A stretch of 64,000 nt of DNA from Hyphomicrobium sp. GTDB taxonomy: Bacteria; Pseudomonadota; Alphaproteobacteria; Rhizobiales; Hyphomicrobiaceae. The DNA lies in the NCBI GenBank assembly GCA_030148725.1, contig JASBSU010000033.1:1-64000 (forward strand), read 5' to 3'. The notes beneath the pieces were generated by a model. The model was given only the letters and a program-made list of their open reading frames with translations, did no database searches and had not been told where the DNA came from. This document shows, piece after piece, positions 34,981-41,816 of the stretch (position 1 is its first letter; every line of letters begins with the position of its first letter). A program made the translations under genes and the position numbers.

Positions 34981-36276
34981 ATGGCTCAACGCTCAAAAAG
35001 CTCGCTCGCTTCAGCACTCTCCCTCGCGATGGCCGACTATGGCCTTGAATCTCGAACAGTCCTGAAGGTGGGGTTTCTGGCTCCCCTCACCGGTAAGCTG
35101 AAATCCTGGGCTGAGCCGGGCCTCAATGGCTCCCTGATCTGGCGCGACCGCGTCAACGCCGCCGGCGGTATCAAGGTCGGCATGCGCCGCTTCATGGTCG
35201 ATCTCGTGCCGCACGACACCGGATTCGAGCCCGACCGGGCCCTCGCCGGCGCCAAGAAGCTCATCAATGAGGATGGCGTGAAGTTCATCCTCATGCTCGG
35301 CGGCAACGACTTTACCGATGACGTCCGCAATCTCGTCAACCGGCACCGCATGCCCGTGGCGACGCTGCTGCCCAGCGATCTGACGCCGGACGCGCCGACC
35401 CTCGTAGCGCCGAGCGAGGTGCATCCGATCTACAACGTGACCGGCGTCGACTGGCTCGCGCGTCAGGACCCGAGCATCAAGACCGTTGCCATGTGCGCGC
35501 AGGACGACCTGCACGGCCTGCCGTCGATCGCCACCTACCGCGCCGCGTTCGAGGTGGCCGGGTGGGATCTGGTCGAGGAGCACCTGTTCCCCATCGAGAC
35601 GACCGACTTCGGCGCCATCGTCGACAAGCTGATGGCCAAGAAACCGGACGTTCTGTGCTGGGATACGGTCTACGAGCCGTTCCTTCACGCGCTCACCAAG
35701 GAAGCCTTCAAGCGTGGCTTCAAGGGGCGCATGATCTCATGCACGGCCGACAACTATCAGGAGATCGTCGCGCACACGAGCAAGGAGTTCATGGAAGGCT
35801 TCGTCTTCCAGTTTCCCGACTTCGACGACCCGCGCCTCAACGACTCCCAGATCAACTTCGAGAACCCCAACGAGTTCTACGCCGAGTTCTGCGCCCGCTT
35901 TCCCGGCACATGGAGCGCCGTGTCATGGGAATACGTCTCGACACTCGAATTGTGGAAGAACGCCGTGCAGCGGGCGCGCACCTTCGAGCCGTTTCCCGTC
36001 CTCTCGATGATGAAGTTCGGCGGCGTTGGCCACCACGCTTTCGGTGAGGCCATCTGGTGGGGCCGCGAGCTGTTCGGGATCGATAATGCCCTGGTTGGCG
36101 ACTGGCCGGTCGTCGTCATCGAGGACGGCCGCGCACGCATCAAGGAGTTCTCCTCGATCATCCGCTGGTGGGGGCAGAACAAGCACGTACTGATCAAGCA
36201 CCTGCGCGCCATGAACCTGATGTGGGATCAGCGGCAGGAGGCTGAAGCAGCCTCCCTGGCGCACGAGCGCATGTAA
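34981..36276 (+). CDS. Type 1 periplasmic-binding-protein-fold ligand-binding protein
   Basis: A protein of about 431 residues with the Leu/Ile/Val-amide-urea binding fold: LKVGFLAPLTGKLKSWAEPG near residue 30, NAAGGIKVG, LGGNDFTDDVRNLVNRH, and ETTDFGAIVDKLMAKKPDVL. The N-terminus (MAQRSKSSLASALSLAMADY) has no convincing hydrophobic signal, unlike normal ABC solute receptors, and no permease or ATPase genes are near. It may be a cytoplasmic sensor like AmiC or a poorly exported receptor. ATG 34981 was chosen; a GTG at 34960 is in frame. The ligand may be an amine or amide, given the neighbouring cluster. Confidence 0.82.
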   Translation: MAQRSKSSLASALSLAMADYGLESRTVLKVGFLAPLTGKLKSWAEPGLNGSLIWRDRVNAAGGIKVGMRRFMVDLVPHDTGFEPDRALAGAKKLINEDGVKFILMLGGNDFTDDVRNLVNRHRMPVATLLPSDLTPDAPTLVAPSEVHPIYNVTGVDWLARQDPSIKTVAMCAQDDLHGLPSIATYRAAFEVAGWDLVEEHLFPIETTDFGAIVDKLMAKKPDVLCWDTVYEPFLHALTKEAFKRGFKGRMISCTADNYQEIVAHTSKEFMEGFVFQFPDFDDPRLNDSQINFENPNEFYAEFCARFPGTWSAVSWEYVSTLELWKNAVQRARTFEPFPVLSMMKFGGVGHHAFGEAIWWGRELFGIDNALVGDWPVVVIEDGRARIKEFSSIIRWWGQNKHVLIKHLRAMNLMWDQRQEAEAASLAHERM

Positions 36277-36284
36277 CCACAAGT

Positions 36285-36348
36285 GCCGGCTCCCAGCTTG
36301 GGCTACGGCAGCCGCACACAAAGCCTCTCTCCACTCGCGTCACTCAAC
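36285..36348 (+). repeat. 64-bp direct repeat, copy 1
   Basis: It aligns without gaps to copy 2 at 36390-36453. The best-conserved part is CCTCTCTCCACTCGCGTC. It lies just after the ligand-binding-protein gene. Confidence 0.75.
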
Positions 36349-36389
36349 CGCCGCGCAGCGGCAAGGCGCCAAGGGCGCCCGGCGCGAGC

Positions 36390-36453
36390 GCCGGATCTCA
36401 GCTTGCGCCACGCACGCCGCACTCAAAACCTCTCTCCACTCGCGTCGCTAATC
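36390..36453 (+). repeat. 64-bp direct repeat, copy 2
   Basis: The second copy is offset by exactly 105 bp from copy 1. Its end reaches the stop codon of the convergent GntR gene. It has no clear coding or terminator structure. Confidence 0.75.
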
Positions 36454-37228
36454 AAGGAGACGCGTAGATCATGTCCTCGTGTGTGGTGGAAATGTAGAGC
36501 CGCATGCATTCGACGGCCGTGTCGACGTCGCGCCGCTCCAGCGCCGTATACAGCGATCGCAGCGCGCGCTGGGCCTCTCTGATCCGCACCGGCGTGAGCG
36601 TGCGCTTCTTGTTGGCGCACCACTGCGGCTGGCGCCGGACCTCGTGCATGATGTGGTACATGGCCACGATCAGAGAGTTATGCGTCCCCTCGCAGATCGT
36701 CATCATGAACTGCTTTTCGATCTCCGCGAACTCCGCCGCGTCGGTCACGATCGCCTCGAGCTGCGCCAGCTGCTGCCCGAGTTGGGTCAAGTCGCGCACC
36801 GACATGTAGATCGTCGCGAGGCGTACGATTTCCGGCTCGAGAATGGATTCTGCGACGTTCATTTCGAACGGCGACACCGTCTCGGCGAGCGCGCTCACGT
36901 TGAGGTATCCGGCGGACTCAGTCCCTGCGCGCCGGGTCGTATCGGAGCGATAGGCAACGAACGTCCCGCTGCCCGGTCGGCGCGCAACGACGCCATAAGT
37001 CTCCAGAAAATCGAGGGCGAGCCGCACCGTCGCGCGTGATTCTCCGAAGGTCTCTGCGAGGTCGCGTTCTGCGGGCATGCGGGTGCCGAACGGATAGAGC
37101 CCTGATGAGATGCGACCAAAGATGCTCGTCGCGATGGACTTCACGCTCTGCTTCACCATCGGCTGGGTCGTGATGTCCCGATCCCAGGGCGGCGTCTCTA
37201 CCAGGCCCTCTATGCTGTAGTCCGTCAT
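36452..37228 (-). CDS. GntR-family transcriptional regulator (FadR/FCD type)
   Basis: A 258-residue protein. The winged helix is at about 25-90 (SIATSIFGRISSGLYPFGTR, MPAERDLAETFGESRATVR, GVVARRPGSGTFV), and a helical effector domain at about 105-250 has the FCD pattern (ESILEPEIVRLATIYM, EAIVTDAAEFAEIEKQFMM). The start at 37228 overlaps the stop of the upstream gene (ATGA). It lies between the ligand-binding protein and the methylated-amine genes, and is the best candidate regulator of that cluster. Confidence 0.9.
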   Translation of the reverse strand: MTDYSIEGLVETPPWDRDITTQPMVKQSVKSIATSIFGRISSGLYPFGTRMPAERDLAETFGESRATVRLALDFLETYGVVARRPGSGTFVAYRSDTTRRAGTESAGYLNVSALAETVSPFEMNVAESILEPEIVRLATIYMSVRDLTQLGQQLAQLEAIVTDAAEFAEIEKQFMMTICEGTHNSLIVAMYHIMHEVRRQPQWCANKKRTLTPVRIREAQRALRSLYTALERRDVDTAVECMRLYISTTHEDMIYASP

Positions 37229-38019
37229 CGTGTCGTACCCGTTTCGTTGAATGGTGATCCGGCGAGGAGGCCGCTGTGCAGAAGGACAGTAATGCGCGCG
37301 GCGCATTCGATATCGGCAGCGCCGCCTTCCGAATCCAGGTGAAGCCGTGGTCCCGAGCGTGTTAGCGCGTCAGCCTTGCTGCGGTAGGCCTTCAACACAC
37401 CATCCGTCATCGACGGCTCGCTGAGGATCTGGATGTCCGGACATTGCGGACCGTACGCAGCAGCGAGCGCGTCGATCATACTCTGATCCGCTCGCATGGC
37501 GTTGCCGCCTGCTTCTGAAGCAAGCGCAATTTGCCCGTTCCACGCCGTGATGGCTTCAGCTCCCGCGCTGAGCTCTTTCAGGCGACGTCGTCTTATGCCG
37601 GTGAACGCCTCGTGATGATCGATGGCAAGCCGCAGGTGAAACGCCGAACTGCGCGTTGCGATGGGCGCGTCGAGCGAAGCGATACTCTCCCGCGTCGACG
37701 CCCACTGCTGCTGCGCAAGCGCCAGGTGACGGGAGGCTTCCTGCCGATTTGCGCGGATGAGATGCGCAATTCCCACATTATTGTTAGCGGCGGCTCTTAG
37801 GGGGGCTGAAAGCGGCATTTCGCCGGCTGCTGCGAGCCATATGTGCGCAGCAGCATTTGGGCGGCCATCGGCCATGGCGATGAGCCCATCGACGCTCGCT
37901 TTCATCCAGTAATTGCTACCCAAATTCTCCGGCTCCGATCTCTTCGCGCCTGCGGCATTGAGGCCGGTTTTGACCCCCGGTGCGACCCTTGACACACCCC
38001 AAAATAGCGCCCGATCCAT
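37225..38019 (-). CDS. Predicted helical-repeat protein of unknown function, coupled to GntR
   Basis: Up to 264 residues, mostly alpha-helical and Ala-rich with a TPR-like look (DGRPNAAAHIWLAAAGEM, ANNNVGIAHLIRANRQEASR), no signal peptide and no metal motif. The stop overlaps the GntR start by 4 bp, so the two are translated together. The start is uncertain: ATG 38019 lacks a ribosome binding site, and a promoter-like pair (TTGATT 38029-38024, TATTTT 38006-38001) would place the transcript start after it. ATG 37905 (MKASVDGL) is then the better candidate. Base composition at the 5' end is more A/T-rich than its neighbours. Confidence 0.6.
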   Translation of the reverse strand: MDRALFWGVSRVAPGVKTGLNAAGAKRSEPENLGSNYWMKASVDGLIAMADGRPNAAAHIWLAAAGEMPLSAPLRAAANNNVGIAHLIRANRQEASRHLALAQQQWASTRESIASLDAPIATRSSAFHLRLAIDHHEAFTGIRRRRLKELSAGAEAITAWNGQIALASEAGGNAMRADQSMIDALAAAYGPQCPDIQILSEPSMTDGVLKAYRSKADALTRSGPRLHLDSEGGAADIECAARITVLLHSGLLAGSPFNETGTTR

Positions 38020-38029
38020 AGGCAATCAA
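38001..38029 (-). promoter_or_regulatory. Possible promoter of the GntR operon
   Basis: On the minus strand TTGATT and TATTTT are separated by 17 bases. The -35 box abuts the TGGTT array at 38028-38052. Confidence 0.4.
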
Positions 38030-38052
38030 CCAAAAACAACCAAACGAAACCA
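38028..38052 (-). promoter_or_regulatory. Three TGGTT motifs with 10-bp period
   Basis: AACCA (TGGTT on the minus strand) begins at 38028, 38038 and 38048, exactly one helical turn apart, directly upstream of the minus-strand genes. Such phased direct repeats suggest a cooperative protein-binding array on one face of the DNA. Confidence 0.55.
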
Positions 38053-38215
38053 AATAAAGTTTTTGATAGGAAAAACAAGTTGATGAGCTTGATTGTGCGA
38101 GGATTGCCTGCTTAAGGGCTATGCAGTGGCTGCCTCAATTACTTTCCCGACAGGCAACATTTTCGCTTGATCGCACAATTTTCGTTGATCTACACTCAAC
38201 CGGTCAAGCACTTTC
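38053..38215. other. AT-rich intergenic region between divergent operons
   Basis: No gene is seen here. The sequence is clearly A/T-rich compared with the window, includes AACCGGTC at 38198-38205, and separates the two TGGTT arrays. It probably holds the promoter of the permease operon. Confidence 0.5.
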
Positions 38216-38250
38216 TGGTTAAGATTGGTCAAAAGTGGTTGGTTGCGGTT
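38216..38250 (+). promoter_or_regulatory. Four (T/C)GGT(T/C) motifs with 10-bp period
   Basis: TGGTT at 38216, TGGTC at 38226, TGGTT at 38236 and CGGTT at 38246, each ten bases apart; an extra TGGTT at 38240 is out of phase. The array lies about 100 bp before the permease start and is inverted relative to the array at 38028-38052. Confidence 0.55.
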
Positions 38251-38348
38251 CAGGGTCCGAATGGCCGCCCCGTGAAGACCCTGAAACACGAACGGCAGTC
38301 GGCCAGGACGCGTGCTCGAAAAAAAATCGGCAAAAGGGAGTGACGCAC

Positions 38349-40142
38349 ATGAGTACGGGGGTTCTGCAGACACCCGTCGTCGGCCAGCCAGCTCAATCAC
38401 GAGAGCTGATCCGGGCCATCGACTGGAAAGGTGCATTCTGGGTTGCCAGCGGCGTTCCAGCCCTGGTTCTCTTCTCGATAGGCGGCATTGCCGGCGTAGC
38501 CGGTAAGGTCGCCTTTCTCGTATGGATCGTCTCGATGGTAATGGGCTTCATCCAAGCCTTCACCTACGCCGAGATCGCCGGTCTCTTTCCCAACAAGTCC
38601 GGTGGCGCGTCCGTTTACGGCGCGGCCGCCTGGGTTCGCTACTCCAAGATCATCGCGCCGCTTTCGGTGTGGTGTAACTGGGTCGCCTGGACGCCTGTGA
38701 TGTCGCTCGGCTGCTCGATCGCGGCGGCCTACATCCTCAACGCGGTGGCGCCCATTCCCGCCGCCGATAGCCCTGCCGTCTTGGCCTGGGTGCAGAGCCA
38801 CGCCAGCTCCATCGCCGCTGACAGTCCGCGTGTTGTCGAATGGCTGACAGCCAATGCCGGCAAGACGGCAACCGATGCCGTTGCCGCGCTTCTGTCGGCT
38901 GACGGCGTTGCAGCTCTGACGCCGCACGTCCGCACATGGACGCTGTTCGACGGTTCGCTGGGTCCGGTGCATTACTCGCTCAACACCGCGTTCCTCATCG
39001 GTGCGGTTTTGATGCTTGTGACGTTCGCCATCCAGCATCGAGGCATCCTCGGTACTGCGAACGTCCAGAAGTACATCGGCCTCGCGGTCATCATCCCGAT
39101 GTTCATCGTCGGCGTGGTGCCGATCCTGACCGGCCAGATAAACTGGTCGAACTACACGCCACTCGAGCCACTGAAAGCCGCTTACGCGCCCGAACTCGGC
39201 ACGTGGGATATCGGCGGCTGGACGCTGATTCTCGGCGCGATGTTCATCGCGGCCTGGTCGACTTACAGCTTCGAGACGGCGATCTGCTACACGAGCGAGT
39301 TCAAGGACCCCAAGAGAGACACCGTCCGCGCGATCCTCTTCTCGGGGCTTCTGTGTCTCGTGCTCTTCTCGCTGGTGCCGTTCACGTTCCAGGGCGTTCT
39401 GGGACTTGAGGGCATGCTGGCGACGCCGATCGTCGATGGCTCTGGTGTCGCCGAAGCGATGGGTAACATGGTGAGCGGTGGCGGTGGCTGGATCACCAAC
39501 GCCTTCGTGATGCTCATGATCTGCGCTCTGATGCTCTCGATCATGACCGCCATGGCCGGCTCTTCGCGCACGCTCTACCAGGGCTCTTACGACGGCTGGC
39601 TGCCGCGCTACCTCAGCCACGTCAACGAGCACGGCGCACCGACCCGCGCGATGTGGACCGACCTCACCGTCAACCTCATCGTTCTGGCCATCGCCTGCGC
39701 TGACGCCACCAGCTTCTTCTTCATCCTGGCGGTGTCCAACGTCGGCTACATCATCTTCAACTTCCTCAACCTGAACTCGGGCTGGATCCACCGCATCGAC
39801 AATGCGCACGTTCCTCGTCCGTGGAAGGCTCCGACGTTCCTCCTCGGTCTTGGTGTCGTCTTTGCCTTCGTCAACGCCGTGTTCCTCGGTGCTGGCGCCA
39901 AGGTGTGGAACCCGATGGCACTGTGGGCGGGGCTCATCGCCGCCTCGCTGATCGTCCCGGTGTTCATTTTCCGGCACTACATCCAGGACAAGGGCAAGTT
40001 CCCCGAGCACATGCTCGCGGACCTCGGGCTGACGCAGGCCGATCTCGGCAAGCGTCGTGCCGGCATCCTGCCCTACCTCGCCCTCGCACTCGGCGTCGCC
40101 GTCATGCTCGCTGCCAACTGGTTCTTCCAGCTGCCGGCCTGA
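38349..40142 (+). CDS. APC-family permease, probable methylated-amine/TMAO or amino acid transporter
   Basis: A 597-residue membrane protein with about twelve helices. The first, SGVPALVLFSIGGIAGVAGK near residue 37, has the glycine-rich APC substrate-site pattern. A long Ala-rich external loop (about 135-200) is unusual. AGGGAG upstream of ATG 38349 fixes the start. It is the first gene of the set with Tmm, Tdm and the dimethylamine demethylase, so uptake of trimethylamine, TMAO or a related compound is the natural inference. A strong terminator follows its stop. Confidence 0.88.
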   Translation: MSTGVLQTPVVGQPAQSRELIRAIDWKGAFWVASGVPALVLFSIGGIAGVAGKVAFLVWIVSMVMGFIQAFTYAEIAGLFPNKSGGASVYGAAAWVRYSKIIAPLSVWCNWVAWTPVMSLGCSIAAAYILNAVAPIPAADSPAVLAWVQSHASSIAADSPRVVEWLTANAGKTATDAVAALLSADGVAALTPHVRTWTLFDGSLGPVHYSLNTAFLIGAVLMLVTFAIQHRGILGTANVQKYIGLAVIIPMFIVGVVPILTGQINWSNYTPLEPLKAAYAPELGTWDIGGWTLILGAMFIAAWSTYSFETAICYTSEFKDPKRDTVRAILFSGLLCLVLFSLVPFTFQGVLGLEGMLATPIVDGSGVAEAMGNMVSGGGGWITNAFVMLMICALMLSIMTAMAGSSRTLYQGSYDGWLPRYLSHVNEHGAPTRAMWTDLTVNLIVLAIACADATSFFFILAVSNVGYIIFNFLNLNSGWIHRIDNAHVPRPWKAPTFLLGLGVVFAFVNAVFLGAGAKVWNPMALWAGLIAASLIVPVFIFRHYIQDKGKFPEHMLADLGLTQADLGKRRAGILPYLALALGVAVMLAANWFFQLPA

Positions 40143-40149
40143 TCACCAG

Positions 40150-40189
40150 TGGCCGGAGCAGTTCACGCTGCTCCGGCCATTTTCTTTTC
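40150..40189 (+). terminator. Rho-independent terminator after the permease gene
   Basis: A perfect 12-bp stem TGGCCGGAGCAG/CTGCTCCGGCCA with a 6-nt loop, then TTTTCTTTT. It lies 8 bp after the permease stop and before the DmmA-family gene, within an otherwise uninterrupted plus-strand set, so it may partly attenuate downstream genes. Confidence 0.85.
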
Positions 40190-40215
40190 CGAAGTCACCG
40201 GAAGGAGACCACGCA

Positions 40216-40821
40216 TTGCTTGCAAGTGACGTAAAGAGTCGCCCCGTCTATCCGGGCCTCGAACCAGATCTCTATGCCGCGAACAATATCGTCGTGTGCG
40301 ATCGCGCCGGCGCCGCAGCAGTGGCTGATATGTTCGCCAAAGCGGATGCCGACTTCGCGCGGCGTGCGACCGTTCTCCTCTGCACCGAGGAATATCCCGA
40401 CGCCAAGGCCATCGAACTCGAGATCGCCCGACTGCAACCCGCGCGCACCGGGGCGTTCCCGAACGTCGACGCCACGGCCGCCGCGCTCGGTGAGCGTTTG
40501 TTCCGCGCCCAGATGGGCACGCGGGTTTACGCAGCCGGTGCCGAGCCGCTGATCGGATCGACGGTCCAGCGCGCCATGCGCTTCGGCATCGATCAGCTCT
40601 CCGTGCGCACCGAGCATCGCGGCTCTCTGAAGCGCCGCGTGCAATGCGTCCACTGCAAGGGGCTGACCGAAAACGTCACCGTCAGTCCGATCAAGTGTTC
40701 CCATTGCGGCTTGGTTCTGACCGTGCGCGACCACTACTCGCGTCGCCACGCGGCGTTCATCGGCGTGCGCGTCGACGCCGAAGTTCCAGGTGAAATTCCA
40801 GAGCAGGTGCCATTCCAATGA
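40216..40821 (+). CDS. Dimethylamine monooxygenase subunit, DmmA family
   Basis: A 201-residue protein. The N-terminal region contains KSRPVYPGLEPDL, the middle has QMGTRVYAAGAEPLIG and TEHRGSLKRRVQCVHCKG, and the C-terminus has SPIKCSHCGLVLTVRDHYSRR. Cys144, Cys147, Cys161 and Cys164 form a likely zinc ribbon. These features match the DmmA-family subunit found beside heme-dependent N-demethylases. The start is a TTG at 40216 with GAAGGAG at 40201-40207; no ATG or GTG fits. The stop overlaps the reductase start by 4 bp. Confidence 0.82.
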   Translation: MLASDVKSRPVYPGLEPDLYAANNIVVCDRAGAAAVADMFAKADADFARRATVLLCTEEYPDAKAIELEIARLQPARTGAFPNVDATAAALGERLFRAQMGTRVYAAGAEPLIGSTVQRAMRFGIDQLSVRTEHRGSLKRRVQCVHCKGLTENVTVSPIKCSHCGLVLTVRDHYSRRHAAFIGVRVDAEVPGEIPEQVPFQ

Positions 40822-41783
40822 CAGCATCCGCTACGCGGCGCGTGCGCGTCGCTGAGGTCGAAAACATTGCCGAGGGCGTGAAGCGATTCCGGCTGGTCGA
40901 TGCACAGGGTGGACCGCTCCCGGCGTTCTCGGCAGGGTCGCACGTCATCGTCACCATGCATGACGGCAACGGCCACACCTGGAAGAACGCTTATTCGCTC
41001 ACGAGCGCGCCGGGCGACATGAGTGGCTACGAAATCGGCGTGCTGCGCACAGAAGTGTCGCGCGGCGGGTCGCACTTCATGCACGATAAAGTGGTGGCAG
41101 GCACCGAGCTGGAGATCAGCGAGCCCGTCAACCTGTTTCCCATTGTGCGGACGGGCCGCAAGCACGTCCTCATCGCAGGCGGTATCGGCATCACGCCGTT
41201 CCTCGCCATGATGAAGGAGCTGTCGGCGAGTGCGGCCGAGTTCGAGCTTCATTATGGCGTCCGCTCGAACGCCCGCGGCGCGTTCTGCCAGTATCTCACT
41301 GATACCTACGGATCGCGCGTCAAGATCTACCGCGACGACCTCGGCGAGGCGATCCCACTCCAGAAAATTCTCAGCGGTCAGCCGCTCGGCACGCACATGT
41401 ACGTCTGCGGACCGTCAGCGATGATCGACTGGGCGCTGAAGACGGGCCGCTCAGCGGGCTGGCCAGTTGAAAGCCTTCATTCGGAGAAGTTCAACGCGCC
41501 GCCGCCAGGCAACGCCTTCACCGTGAAGCTCGCCCGCTCCGGTCGCGACATTCTGGTCGCCCCTCAGCAGAGCCTGCTCGAAGCCCTGGAGGCGAACGGC
41601 GTCGAGGCTCCGTATCTGTGCCGCGGCGGTGCCTGCGGGCAATGCGAGACGCGCGTCGTCTCCTGCTCCAGCACGCTGGAGCACAACGACCACTATCTGA
41701 CGACCGCGGAAAAGGCCGCCGGCGACAAGATCATGCTCTGCGTATCGCGCGCCTCGGGCGGCGTGCTGACGCTCGATCTGTGA
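40818..41783 (+). CDS. Ferredoxin-type oxidoreductase (PDR/VanB family), amine demethylase reductase
   Basis: A 321-residue electron-transfer protein with three domains. A flavin-binding barrel (about 1-105) is followed by an NAD(P)-binding domain (about 110-225: LIAGGIGITPFLAMM, MYVCGPSAMI) and a C-terminal 2Fe-2S ferredoxin (about 232-321). Cluster ligands are Cys268, Cys273, Cys276 and Cys308 (YLCRGGACGQCE, IMLCVS). It would pass electrons from NAD(P)H to the heme demethylase encoded next. The ATGA overlap with the DmmA-family gene indicates coupling. Confidence 0.93.
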   Translation: MTASATRRVRVAEVENIAEGVKRFRLVDAQGGPLPAFSAGSHVIVTMHDGNGHTWKNAYSLTSAPGDMSGYEIGVLRTEVSRGGSHFMHDKVVAGTELEISEPVNLFPIVRTGRKHVLIAGGIGITPFLAMMKELSASAAEFELHYGVRSNARGAFCQYLTDTYGSRVKIYRDDLGEAIPLQKILSGQPLGTHMYVCGPSAMIDWALKTGRSAGWPVESLHSEKFNAPPPGNAFTVKLARSGRDILVAPQQSLLEALEANGVEAPYLCRGGACGQCETRVVSCSSTLEHNDHYLTTAEKAAGDKIMLCVSRASGGVLTLDL

Positions 41784-41816
41784 TCAACGACGTCGCGCAG
41801 AATTGGAGGATAAAGT

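Noticed and set aside
38397-40010. A 537-codon open frame opposite the APC permease
   Set aside because: Extremely charged and low-complexity in translation, as expected from the antisense of a membrane protein gene; no motif was seen.
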